A stretch of DNA of 13,411 nt from a bacterium UBP10_UBA1149 (GTDB taxonomy: Bacteria; Desulfobacterota; Binatia; UBA1149). The notes under the pieces were generated by a model. That model did no database searches. It was not told the DNA's origin and saw nothing but the letters and a program-made list of their open reading frames with translations. The stretch spans positions 33,315 to 46,725 of the forward strand of contig DBZX01000069.1 of NCBI GenBank assembly GCA_002311335.1, read 5' to 3'. The translations under genes were made by a program, and so were the position numbers. Positions 1 through 7,608 of this stretch are shown one piece after another (positions within the stretch are counted from its first letter, which is position 1; every line of letters starts with the position of its first letter).

Positions 1-3000
1 GAAATCGTGGCCACGCTCGAGCCCGAATGGGCCGAAGGCGACTGCGCCGTGGACGACTGTGACCGCAACGACGACCGGGATACCGCCGACACGCTGTTGC
101 GGGTTTTCGCTCGCGAGCTCGACCAGGCCGGCGACCCGCTGGCAGTCGAGCTATCCCTTATCAGTGGCATTCCCCTGGAACTGGCCGCCGCCGTGGGCGA
201 AGTCGTTGACGGCCACAGCCTGGCGGTAAGCTCATCGAGGGTCTTCTTCGCCACGGCAGAGCGCGACGCCGCCCAACTGATTGAAGAGAACGCCAGTGTC
301 AACGACCTCGGCGTCGACGCCGACGCTCCAGTGGAATCGCCCTCCCTGTCCAAGGGCGGTCGCTACCTGGCCTTTGCCAGCCTTGCCGACAATCTCTCGG
401 GACAGGATGCGCCGGGCACTAATGACGTCTTCGTGCGCGACCGTATCAACGGCAGCACCACCCTGCTGACCGGCTCAGCAGCTGGCGCGGCCGACGGCGA
501 CAGCGGCCAACCGTCGATCTCGGCCAACGGGCGTTACCTGGCCTTTACCAGCCTGGCCACCAACCTCGACCCGTTGGCCGACAACGGCATGACCAACGTG
601 TTCCTGGTCGACCGCGGTGAGGCATCGACCACCCAGGCAGGGCAGTGCGCCTACCAGGCCACGCCCCTGATCATGGCAGCCGGCGTTGGTGGACAGCAGG
701 CCGACGGCGACAGCCGCACGCCCTCGCTCTCCGCCGACGGACTCACGATGGCCTTTGCCAGCCAGGCCACCAACCTGGTCATCGGTGACACCAACGGCCT
801 GACCGACGTATTCCTGGTTGACTACGACCCCAGCAGCCAGCAGCTCTCCGTGCCACTGCTCATAAGTATCAACGCCCAGGGGTTTGAAGGCGAGAGCTAT
901 GAACCCTCTGTGTCAGGCAACGGACGCTACATAGCCTTTCGCAGCGACGCCGCACTGGTGGCCGACGACGGCAACGGGGTATCCGATGTCTACCTGCACG
1001 ACCGCGACAGCGACGGCAACGGCGTCTACGACGAGAACGGTGCGAATGCTACCGTGTTGATCAGCCGAGGTGTGAACGGCGGGGCCAACGGCGCAAGCAG
1101 TGAGCCCTTCCTTTCGGTCGATGGCCGGTGGCTGGCGTTTACCAGTTCTGCCGACAATCTCGTAGGTGACGCCGACTGCGCGAGGGTGAACGACGGCGAC
1201 GACTGCAACGGCGAGGACGATATTTTCCTGGTCGACCTCGGCACCGGCTACATCTCGCGCGTCAGCTTAGCCGCCGATGGCAGCGAGAGCGACGGCCACA
1301 GCGGCACACCGGTCGTGTCCGACGGTGGCAGTCACGTTATTTTCACGTCGGCGGCTTCCAACCTCGCTGGAGCGGCGGTCACCGACAATAATTTGTCGCC
1401 CGACCTCTACCTGCACGATGTCCGCGCGGGCAGCACCACGCTGCTCAGCCGTAGTCCGAACGACCCCTTCCTGGCCCTCGGTGGCGTGACTGATTCGCCT
1501 GCCATCGACCCGGCCGGGCAGGCCGTGGCCTGGATAGCCGGCTCGGGACAGGCCGTAGTAGCCACGGGTGACCCAGCAGATGACCTCGACGGCGACGGCG
1601 AGGCCGACGACCTGGTGCTACGCGTCTTTCACACCGACAGTCTCCTGTCCGAAGAAATAGGCGTGAGTCGCGGTGCCTCGGCGGCAGCGGGTGCGGTGGC
1701 CTTCCTGTCGCCCGAGTACAGTGGCGCTCTCGATCCCTGCGACACGAGTTCAGGCGACCACAACGGCGACGGAGACAACGACAACGCGATCGTTAAACTG
1801 TGGAGCGACCCCGGCTTGATCACCAACCTGGACTGCACGGCCACCGACCTGGCCTTGACGCCCGTCCTGCTCGCGGCCCTGGTCCAGGAATACACGCCCG
1901 CGTTGGCGGGCCCGGCCGTTGACCTCAACAACGACGGCGACAGCACCGACAGCATCGTGCTGGTGGCGGCAAACCCAATGGCACTGGTCGGCGGCCCGGC
2001 AGTGGCCTGCCCCGGCAGCAACACGGGCAACGCCTGGTGGACGAGCAGCGCACGGCCCGGCCTGCAACACACGCTGCGCGCCAGCAGCAGCTCGGTGGCC
2101 TGGCTCACACCCGAAAGCGACGCCGGCGCGAACCTGAACGCTGCCTCCGGCGACAGTGACACCAACGATACGGTACTGGGCACGTGGACCCTGGCCAAGG
2201 GTAACGTAGATCTCGGCGTGGCCGCGACCGACTTCGTGCTCGGCGACGAGGCTGTTTCCTGTGAAGGCGGCGGCACCCTGCAACTGGTGGCCTTCCGCGT
2301 GCCCGAGTCAGCGCAGGGCAACAGCAACCTCAACCCGGCCGCCGACATAGACACCGACGACCATGTAATGCACATCTACGACCTGTATTCCTCGGGTCCC
2401 GGAGACGTGGTCATCAACACCGGGCAGGCAGCGCTGGCCTGCGATTTCATGGAGTGCGACCCGCGCCTGCCCTACCAGGTAGACGGATCGGTAGTGCGCT
2501 TTCTCACCGACGAAAGCGACCAGGGCATCAACGTCGACCTCGACGGCGACGGCGTCTCGGGTGGCATAGTGTTGCAGGTCTACGACTTCTGCACGGGCAA
2601 GACCTCCACGGTGGCACTGGTTGATCCCGCCGCGGGCAACCCCTTTTCGGGCAGCGGCAACGACGGCGAGGCGGGCGAGGCCCTGCTCACCAGCGCCGGG
2701 CGCTGCGTAGACTACGACGAGACCAGTTGCGCGAATGACGGCGACTGCGAAGCGGGGCGGCACTGCCGTGAAATACCCTGCGACCTGTCCAGCTGCCCCT
2801 CGGCCTGCCAACGCGACCACGGCGTGTGCATGATAGACAGCGACTGCCCCCCGGAATCGACCTGCCAGGCATCCATCGTGATGGCCGTTGACGGCGACTT
2901 TGACGGCGACGGCGTCACCGACTCGGCCGACAACTGCCTCGAAGTTTCCAACCCCGACCAGGCCGACGAAAACGACGACGGGCGCGGCGACGCCTGCTCG

Positions 3001-3840
3001 GGCAGCTGCGGCGATGGGATTGCCGACGCAGGCGGTTGCGACGATGGCAACCCGGATGACGGCGACGGTTGCTCGGCCGCTTGCCAGCTCGAGCTGCTGC
3101 AGTCCAACAGCCAGCGGCGCTGCATAGTCAAGATGAACAAGTCGCTGTTCAAGGTCGCGAAGACCCGCGCCAAGCTCGAGAAAGGGTGCTTCAGGGATGC
3201 CCAGCGTGGCACTGTTGCCGACCTGGCAGCCTGCGTGGCCGCCGACCCCAAGGGCAAACTCGCCAAGGCCGTCGCCGGCTCGGTGAAGGCCGCCCAGCGT
3301 TGCAAGCAGACACCCTCGTTTGGCTACAGTACCCCGGCCGTGGTCAACGCTGCCGCCGTCACCGGCCAGTTTGCGCTCAGCCAGTCACTGTTCGGCAACC
3401 TGCTGTACAGCTGGGACGCAAGTGGCGCCGGTGTCCAGGCTGACGTGGCCTCCTGCCGACTCAAGGCCCAGGTCAAACTCGCCGGCGTGCTGCTCACGAG
3501 CATCAAGGAGTTCAACAAGTGCAAGACCCAGCGGCTGAAAACCGACGTGCGCAGCGCCGACCAGCTCGCGCGCTTCTGCATGGACGTCGTGGCTGCCTCG
3601 ACCAAGGTCGCGCGGGCCGGCGATAAGTTTGCCTCGAGCATCGGATCCGGCTGCGACAACGGCCTGCCCTACACTACTCTCTTTCCGGGGCGTTGCGGCA
3701 GCGATAACTCACCTGCCGCCTGCGGCAGAACAGAGGCCGCCTGCCGGGCCTGTCTCACGCTCAACGCGGCCGACAAGCTTGACCGCGACTGTGACCTGTT
3801 CGACGATGGTGACGGTACCAACGCGAGCTGTGGCGGCTGA
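1..3840 (+). CDS. Giant PD40 / TSP3 / DUF4215 repeat protein, 5' end missing
   Basis: The frame is open from base 1, so the gene begins upstream; 1279 residues are visible before the TGA at 3838-3840. Residue numbers count from base 1. Residues about 113-495 hold six PD40-like blades with motifs such as GRYLAF; about 509-870 hold six copies of a different repeat with loops like DLDGDGEADD. A Cys-rich part (about 900-960) follows, then a thrombospondin-type-3 segment (964-999, DFDGDGVTDSADNC), a DUF4215-type repeat (1003-1029, CGDGIADAGGCDDGN) and a duplicated helical Cys module (1041-1218). The Asp-rich loops and paired cysteines fit a calcium-binding, disulfide-bonded extracytoplasmic protein. 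Family knowledge: PD40 blades build TolB-like beta-propellers, and DUF4215 repeats are common in myxobacterial surface proteins. No enzymatic motif, C-terminal membrane anchor or sorting signal is visible. A surface, adhesion or binding role is inference; the signal peptide would lie outside the window. Confidence 0.85.
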   Translation, partial: EIVATLEPEWAEGDCAVDDCDRNDDRDTADTLLRVFARELDQAGDPLAVELSLISGIPLELAAAVGEVVDGHSLAVSSSRVFFATAERDAAQLIEENASVNDLGVDADAPVESPSLSKGGRYLAFASLADNLSGQDAPGTNDVFVRDRINGSTTLLTGSAAGAADGDSGQPSISANGRYLAFTSLATNLDPLADNGMTNVFLVDRGEASTTQAGQCAYQATPLIMAAGVGGQQADGDSRTPSLSADGLTMAFASQATNLVIGDTNGLTDVFLVDYDPSSQQLSVPLLISINAQGFEGESYEPSVSGNGRYIAFRSDAALVADDGNGVSDVYLHDRDSDGNGVYDENGANATVLISRGVNGGANGASSEPFLSVDGRWLAFTSSADNLVGDADCARVNDGDDCNGEDDIFLVDLGTGYISRVSLAADGSESDGHSGTPVVSDGGSHVIFTSAASNLAGAAVTDNNLSPDLYLHDVRAGSTTLLSRSPNDPFLALGGVTDSPAIDPAGQAVAWIAGSGQAVVATGDPADDLDGDGEADDLVLRVFHTDSLLSEEIGVSRGASAAAGAVAFLSPEYSGALDPCDTSSGDHNGDGDNDNAIVKLWSDPGLITNLDCTATDLALTPVLLAALVQEYTPALAGPAVDLNNDGDSTDSIVLVAANPMALVGGPAVACPGSNTGNAWWTSSARPGLQHTLRASSSSVAWLTPESDAGANLNAASGDSDTNDTVLGTWTLAKGNVDLGVAATDFVLGDEAVSCEGGGTLQLVAFRVPESAQGNSNLNPAADIDTDDHVMHIYDLYSSGPGDVVINTGQAALACDFMECDPRLPYQVDGSVVRFLTDESDQGINVDLDGDGVSGGIVLQVYDFCTGKTSTVALVDPAAGNPFSGSGNDGEAGEALLTSAGRCVDYDETSCANDGDCEAGRHCREIPCDLSSCPSACQRDHGVCMIDSDCPPESTCQASIVMAVDGDFDGDGVTDSADNCLEVSNPDQADENDDGRGDACSGSCGDGIADAGGCDDGNPDDGDGCSAACQLELLQSNSQRRCIVKMNKSLFKVAKTRAKLEKGCFRDAQRGTVADLAACVAADPKGKLAKAVAGSVKAAQRCKQTPSFGYSTPAVVNAAAVTGQFALSQSLFGNLLYSWDASGAGVQADVASCRLKAQVKLAGVLLTSIKEFNKCKTQRLKTDVRSADQLARFCMDVVAASTKVARAGDKFASSIGSGCDNGLPYTTLFPGRCGSDNSPAACGRTEAACRACLTLNAADKLDRDCDLFDDGDGTNASCGG
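337..1494 (+). repeat. Six PD40-like beta-propeller blades (coding repeats)
   Basis: Six blade cores begin near 337, 508, 718, 901, 1102 and 1306, a period of about 57-70 codons. Each reads roughly (S/T/Q/E)P-x-(L/I/V)-S-x-x-G-(R)-(Y)-(L/I)-A-F-x-S. An acidic loop and a strand such as DVFLVD or DIFLVD follow in most copies. This is the TolB/WD40-like PD40 signature. Copy 6 is degenerate (SHVIFTS). A further blade could lie upstream of 337, where the sequence is less regular. Confidence 0.8.
1525..2610 (+). repeat. Six copies of a second, Asp-rich repeat type (coding repeats)
   Basis: Copies begin near 1525, 1696, 1873, 2095, 2287 and 2494. Each pairs a strand such as VAFLSPE, VAWLTPE, VAFRVPE or VRFLTDE with an acidic loop 15-30 residues later: DLDGDGEADD, DHNGDGDNDN, DLNNDGDSTD, SGDSDTNDT, ADIDTDDH, DLDGDGVSGG. 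A hydrophobic strand such as LVLRVF, IVLVA or IVLQVYD then follows. The period of about 57-74 codons resembles the PD40 blades, so these may be propeller blades with calcium-loop insertions. That structural reading is inference. Confidence 0.6.
3121..3654 (+). repeat. Duplicated helical four-cysteine module (coding repeat)
   Basis: Copy 1 (3121-3303) and copy 2 (3454-3654) have the same cysteine plan. Copy 1 is C-x21-C-x14-C-x22-C and copy 2 is C-x21-C-x18-C-x24-C. The stretches between are rich in Lys, Ala, Leu and Arg and look helical. The identical first spacing supports an internal duplication that forms disulfide-linked helical bundles. Similarity outside the cysteines is low. Confidence 0.6.
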
Positions 3841-3881
3841 ACGGCGCACGGTCCACGGTAGTAGAAAGTGGCGGGAAATAA

Positions 3882-4163
3882 GTGACGATCAACTACGTCC
3901 TGCTCTGCGCCCTGCTCGGGCTGGCCGCCGGTGCCGTGCCCGCCTTTCTGCACGGCCCCATTCCTTACAAGTTTGACGCCGTCACGATCAACGGCTCGTT
4001 GGCGGTGTGGGGATTCTACCTCGCGCGCTGTTCTATCGGCCTGCTCGTGGGCATGAGCACCTGGCCGCGGGCCTGGTACCTGAGGGGACCGCTGTGCGGG
4101 CTGTTGATGATGATGCCGCTGGCCATCGTCCTGCTTGCGACTCCCGGCTGCCGCGAGCCTTGA
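3882..4163 (+). CDS. Small multi-pass membrane protein, unknown function
   Basis: A 93-residue protein begins at GTG 3882, preceded by a modest ribosome site (GGGA at 3873-3876, 5 nt upstream). Three hydrophobic stretches are visible at residues about 5-22, 38-58 and 70-88, joined by short polar loops, so it is most likely an inner-membrane protein. Cysteines occur at 9, 50, 72 and 90, two of them (72, 90) near or in the last hydrophobic stretch. I do not recognise the family and assign no function. It lies 41 bp downstream of the giant repeat protein and could share its transcript. The TGA stop is followed at once by an in-frame ATG that opens a further hydrophobic ORF. The annotated end may therefore be premature: a nonsense mutation, UGA recoding or a coupled partner are all possible. 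Confidence 0.6.
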   Translation: MTINYVLLCALLGLAAGAVPAFLHGPIPYKFDAVTINGSLAVWGFYLARCSIGLLVGMSTWPRAWYLRGPLCGLLMMMPLAIVLLATPGCREP

Positions 4164-4250
4164 ATGTTCTGGAACACGGTCACCGGTTCGGTGATCGGCC
4201 TCGCGGTGGCCGGCGTGGCACGCGCCGTGACCGGACGCGATCACTGCTGA
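4164..4250 (+). CDS. 28-residue ORF continuing the membrane protein frame
   Basis: This ORF starts at the ATG directly after TGA 4161-4163, in the same frame as the upstream gene, and ends at TGA 4248-4250, 9 bp before the convergent lnt. It encodes one hydrophobic segment (residues about 5-22, TVTGSVIGLAVAGV) and a basic tail ending in Cys. Nearly all codons end in G or C, as in genuine genes nearby. No convincing ribosome site precedes the ATG, so independent translation is unlikely. It is best read as the separated C-terminus of the 93-residue protein (a fourth membrane segment) or as a translationally coupled small protein. No function is recognised. Confidence 0.4.
   Translation: MFWNTVTGSVIGLAVAGVARAVTGRDHC
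4177..4197 (+). other. Hairpin 13 nt downstream of the in-frame TGA
   Basis: CGGTCACCG pairs with CGGTGATCG around a GTT loop: nine pairs, one of them G-T. It lies just after TGA 4161-4163. Spacing from the TGA to the loop is 22 nt and the first loop base is G. This fits the loose published description of bacterial SECIS elements as I remember it. Hairpins of this size also occur by chance in GC-rich coding DNA. Confidence 0.3.
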
Positions 4251-4259
4251 CGGCTGCGC

Positions 4260-5849
4260 TCAGTCCTGGCGGGCGCGCGGCGCTGGCAACAGCAACAGCA
4301 GCGCCAGCAACAGGCAGGCGATCGCGAAAGCGTCGCCAGCGCGCGCGTAGACGGTCAAGCTCTCTCGCGCCTGCACGGGCGCCTGGAGAGTATCGCGACT
4401 GAAGGGCTCGGTGGCCGCCAGCACGCGTCCCGACGGAGCTATCACCGCCGAGGGTCCAGCCGTCGAGGCCCGTACTACGAAGCGCCGTTGCTCCACCGCC
4501 CTGAAAGCGGCCAGCCCCAGCTGCATGGTCGAGTACTGGCTGTGGCTTATCCAGGTGTCGTTGGAGAGCACGGCCAGGTACTCGGCTCCCGCACGAGCCC
4601 TGTCGCCTGCCAGGTGAGAAAACATGGCCTCGTTGCAGATCAACACGCCGGCCGAGCCAGCGGCGGTGGGCAGAAGCCGGGCTTCGCCGCCGGGCGTGAA
4701 CTCGCGTACACCTGCGAAACGTCGGGCAACGAAGTTGGCGCTGCCCAGGGGAAAGTACTCGGCAAGCGGCAGCAGTTGCTGCTTGTCGTAGACCGCGGCG
4801 GTGGCGCCCGAAGGCTCGAGCAGGAACGCGCTGTTGAAGTATCTGCTGCTACCGGCGGCGCGCGGGCCACCGGCCACCAACTGGGCGCCGAAAGGCTCGA
4901 GCACGGCGGCGATCGCGCGAGCAAAGCGCGGTTCCTCGGCCAGGAGAAAGGTCATGGAGCCCTCGGGCCAGAACAGCACGCTCGCGCCCGAGCGCCCGAG
5001 CAACTCGTGACTCATGCGCAGGTACACGTCGAGGTTGCGGCCGTACATGCGTTCGTCCCACTGGCTGCCGAGCTCGAGGTTGTCCTGGGCAACCGCGACG
5101 ATGCTCGTGGTAGCGTCGCCGGCAATTGGCGAGTCCGTGGTCCCCGGCGGGGTAAGCGAAGCCAGGCGCCAGCTGCCGTAGCCTGCCGACGCTACGACCA
5201 GGGCAAAGGCAACGGCAGCGCTGCCCACAACCATGCGTCGCGTACCGGACCCTCGGCTCAGGTACAACCACGCGCCCGCCACCGCCGCGTTGACGGCCAG
5301 GGCCGGCAGAGCAACCGCGTACACACCTCCGAGGTCAGCCACCTGGGCCAGCCAGTGATGGGCCGGCAGCGCGGTGCCGAACAGGGCAACCGGGTTGCCC
5401 CCCAGGCGCACGCGGGCCAGCTCCGCGGCCACGAAAGCCAGGCAGAAAAATAAGCTGGCCGCGACCGAGCCACGCCGTTCGACCCACGCCAGCCCGGCTC
5501 CCAGCAAGGCGTAAGCCCAGGAAGCGGTGACCGTGGTGCCGACAAAGAACACGGCCCAGCCCAGTAAACGCGGTTGCGCATAGTAAGTGGAGGCGGCGTC
5601 GATGAGCCAGGCGGCCACCACGCCGGCAGACACGAGCAGGCTCCAGCCCGCAGCCAGCAGGGCGGCGCGCGCGGGCGACACCGACCGCAGCACGACCAGC
5701 AGCGGCACCAGCGCCACTGCGGCAAGCCAGTACCATTGCAAGGGGGCAAAGCAGGCCGTGTAGAGGGCGGCCGACAGCGCGACGAGAAACAGTGCCTTCG
5801 CGGATGTCACCCTGGCGGGTAGCGGACTGAAACGCACGGGAGCCGACAC
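4260..5849 (-). CDS. lnt: Apolipoprotein N-acyltransferase
   Basis: This inner-membrane enzyme transfers an acyl chain from a phospholipid to the N-terminal cysteine of apolipoproteins, the last step of lipoprotein maturation in diderm bacteria. The 529 residues match the usual family size. Hydrophobic segments fill residues about 18-225, followed by a periplasmic nitrilase-like (carbon-nitrogen hydrolase) domain at about 250-490 and a final membrane helix at 505-522. The catalytic triad of the family is visible: Glu296 in LFWPEGS, Lys356 in YDKQQLLPLAEYFP and Cys405 in GVLICNEAMF. The start is GTG 5849, only 6 bp after the regulator stop, without a clear ribosome site. Translation is probably coupled to the regulator in a two-gene unit. 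The gene is convergent with the small membrane protein genes. Confidence 0.95.
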   Translation of the reverse strand: MSAPVRFSPLPARVTSAKALFLVALSAALYTACFAPLQWYWLAAVALVPLLVVLRSVSPARAALLAAGWSLLVSAGVVAAWLIDAASTYYAQPRLLGWAVFFVGTTVTASWAYALLGAGLAWVERRGSVAASLFFCLAFVAAELARVRLGGNPVALFGTALPAHHWLAQVADLGGVYAVALPALAVNAAVAGAWLYLSRGSGTRRMVVGSAAVAFALVVASAGYGSWRLASLTPPGTTDSPIAGDATTSIVAVAQDNLELGSQWDERMYGRNLDVYLRMSHELLGRSGASVLFWPEGSMTFLLAEEPRFARAIAAVLEPFGAQLVAGGPRAAGSSRYFNSAFLLEPSGATAAVYDKQQLLPLAEYFPLGSANFVARRFAGVREFTPGGEARLLPTAAGSAGVLICNEAMFSHLAGDRARAGAEYLAVLSNDTWISHSQYSTMQLGLAAFRAVEQRRFVVRASTAGPSAVIAPSGRVLAATEPFSRDTLQAPVQARESLTVYARAGDAFAIACLLLALLLLLPAPRARQD

Positions 5850-5855
5850 CGGCTA

Positions 5856-7457
5856 TCAGCGCAGACCGAAGTCCTTGAGTTTTTTCTGTAACGCCACCCG
5901 TGAGATTCCCATGTCCTCGGCGGCGCGCGTAACGTTGTCATTGTTGCGCTGCAACACCCGGGCAACGTAATCCATCTCGAAAGCGCGACGCGCCTCCCTG
6001 AGCGGTAGCGAAACAGCCGCGCCGCCCGCGACCGCCCGCGTGGCAGCCCCCGCACCCGCCCCGGCCGCTGACGCGTCGCGCCCGGTCACGCGCGCCGAAA
6101 GTCGCGCCAGTGTCACCGTCTCGCCTGCAGGGGTGAGCGCCACCGCGCGCTCGATCTCGTTCTCGAGTTCACGCACGTTGCCCTCCCACTCGGCTGCGAC
6201 CAGCGCCTGCATGACCTCGTCGGCCAGGCCGGCGGTCTTCTTGCCGTGGCGCTCACTGACCCGCTCCAGCAAGGTGGCAACGATGAGCGGAATGTCTTCG
6301 CGGCGCTCGCGAAGCGGCGGCGTCGTGAGCGGAAACACGGCCAGGCGGTAGTACAGGTCCTCGCGAAAACGGCCCTCGTCGACCTCGTGCTTGAGGTCGC
6401 GGTTGGTTGCCGCCAGTACGCGCACGTCAACGTCGCGCGGCTTGGTATCGCCCACGCGCAGTATCTCGCCCTCCTGCAGCACGCGCAGCAGCTTGGGCTG
6501 CATGGCGGCCGGCATCTCACCGACCTCATCGAGAAACAACGTGCCACCGGCCGCGGCCTCAAACAGTCCCGCCTTGTCGCGGTCGGCACCGGTGAACGAC
6601 CCCCTGGCGTGACCGAAGAGCTGGCTCTCGAGCAGGGTTTCGGGAAAAGCCGAGCAATTGACGGCCAGGAAGGGACCGTCGGCACGCTCGCCCTCGTTGT
6701 GAATCGCGCGCGCCACCAGCTCCTTTCCGGTGCCGGTCTCACCCTGGATGAGAACCGTAATGGGCGACGCCGCCACGGTTTCCATCTCGTCAAACAGCGA
6801 CTGCATGGCCCTGCTGTTACCGGCGATGGTCAAAAAGCGGTCGCGCCTGGCTATGTCGCGCTGCAGCTGGTCGGCCCGCGTGCGCAGGCTTCGCTCCGAA
6901 GCCTGCAACGCTTCCACGAAACCGGCGTTCTCCAGTGCCACCGCGACGCTGCCGGCCAACGATTCAAGAAAAAGCAGGCTCTCATCGACCTCGGTATCTT
7001 CGCCCCCGCCGCCGTCAAACGTGGGATTGATGACTTCGAGTACGCCGACGTTACCACGGTGAGAGACCAGCGGCGCGGCCAGGATCGAATGCGTGGCCAG
7101 GCCCGAGTCCTCGTCTATGCCCGAGTACCACCGTGGGTCGGAAGCAACGTCGGCCACGAAAATCGCCTTGCCGCTTTCGAGCACGGCACCTGCCACGCCC
7201 TTGTCGGCCGCAAAACGCAGGTCAGCAAGACGCGCCGCTACCTTCTCGTCGCTGGCCACCGCCCAGGGAAAATAGAGCTCGCCGGCTGTCTCGTCCAGGG
7301 CGAGCACAGACACACCCTCGGCATGAAAAACCTCGCGACAGCGCTCGACGACGAGCTCAACGAGTTCGTCTATCTTGCGACATTCTGCGAACGCGCGGCC
7401 GAGGTCGTACAGCAGCCTGTACCCCTCCGGCCCACATATGTTTGACGGATCCGGCAC
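5856..7457 (-). CDS. GAF / AAA+ / Fis-type sigma-54-dependent activator
   Basis: A bacterial enhancer-binding protein that hydrolyses ATP to open promoters bound by sigma-54 RNA polymerase. Residues below count from the GTG at 7457 (533 residues). A GAF sensor domain occupies about 15-180, with a short coiled linker (185-205) and an AAA+ domain (210-440). The AAA+ domain has Walker A GETGTGKE (239-246), the sigma-54 contact loop as GSFTGA (286-291), Walker B GGTLFLDE (304-311), sensor I around LAATNRDL, FREDLYYRL near the arginine fingers and sensor II WEGNVREL (424-431). A Fis-type helix-turn-helix ends the protein (about 505-533). The start at 7457 was preferred because GAGGGGGGA lies just upstream; an earlier in-frame GTG at 7517 lacks a ribosome site and would add 20 unremarkable residues. 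There is no receiver domain, so control is probably by a small ligand at the GAF domain. It is divergent from the catabolic operon, its likely target. Confidence 0.93.
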   Translation of the reverse strand: MPDPSNICGPEGYRLLYDLGRAFAECRKIDELVELVVERCREVFHAEGVSVLALDETAGELYFPWAVASDEKVAARLADLRFAADKGVAGAVLESGKAIFVADVASDPRWYSGIDEDSGLATHSILAAPLVSHRGNVGVLEVINPTFDGGGGEDTEVDESLLFLESLAGSVAVALENAGFVEALQASERSLRTRADQLQRDIARRDRFLTIAGNSRAMQSLFDEMETVAASPITVLIQGETGTGKELVARAIHNEGERADGPFLAVNCSAFPETLLESQLFGHARGSFTGADRDKAGLFEAAAGGTLFLDEVGEMPAAMQPKLLRVLQEGEILRVGDTKPRDVDVRVLAATNRDLKHEVDEGRFREDLYYRLAVFPLTTPPLRERREDIPLIVATLLERVSERHGKKTAGLADEVMQALVAAEWEGNVRELENEIERAVALTPAGETVTLARLSARVTGRDASAAGAGAGAATRAVAGGAAVSLPLREARRAFEMDYVARVLQRNNDNVTRAAEDMGISRVALQKKLKDFGLR

Positions 7458-7460
7458 GAG

Positions 7461-7469
7461 TCCCCCCTC
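7461..7469 (-). promoter_or_regulatory. Ribosome binding site choosing the regulator start
   Basis: On the minus strand the purine run GAGGGGGGA sits 3 nt before GTG 7457. The alternative GTG at 7517 is preceded by pyrimidine-rich sequence. This is the main argument for the shorter regulator. Confidence 0.5.
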
Positions 7470-7548
7470 AACAAGAACTCCTGCAATACCCCCTCGCGTC
7501 GCGACAGACAACTCCACCCCAGCAGAAGGGGGGCAAAAGGGGAGTCGT

Positions 7549-7608
7549 CCGATGTCCCCTCTCCCGACGGTGCCTGCTTTTGAGGCCGTGCACTTCAGGC
7601 GACATCGG
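7549..7608. repeat. 8-bp perfect inverted repeat with nested arms
   Basis: CCGATGTC (7549-7556) is the reverse complement of GACATCGG (7601-7608). The right arm is preceded directly by CAGGC (7596-7600), which pairs with GCCTG (7572-7576 region) inside the left half. Together they could form a bulged stem or a two-site operator. Confidence 0.4.

Noticed and set aside
1629..2820. Overlapping minus-strand open frames inside the giant repeat protein gene
   Set aside because: They mirror the coding repeats, carry no motif and lack ribosome sites.
4248..4290. Terminator between the convergent small membrane gene and lnt
   Set aside because: Only a four-pair CTGA/TCAG stem is visible and no T-tract follows on either strand.
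4488..5453. A 321-codon open frame on the plus strand across lnt
   Set aside because: It is antisense to lnt, whose catalytic Glu, Lys and Cys are all present; the antisense product is low-complexity and Arg/Gly/Gln-rich.
6246..7445. A 399-codon open frame on the plus strand across the sigma-54 activator gene
   Set aside because: It is antisense to an intact GAF/AAA+/Fis protein and shows no motifs of its own.
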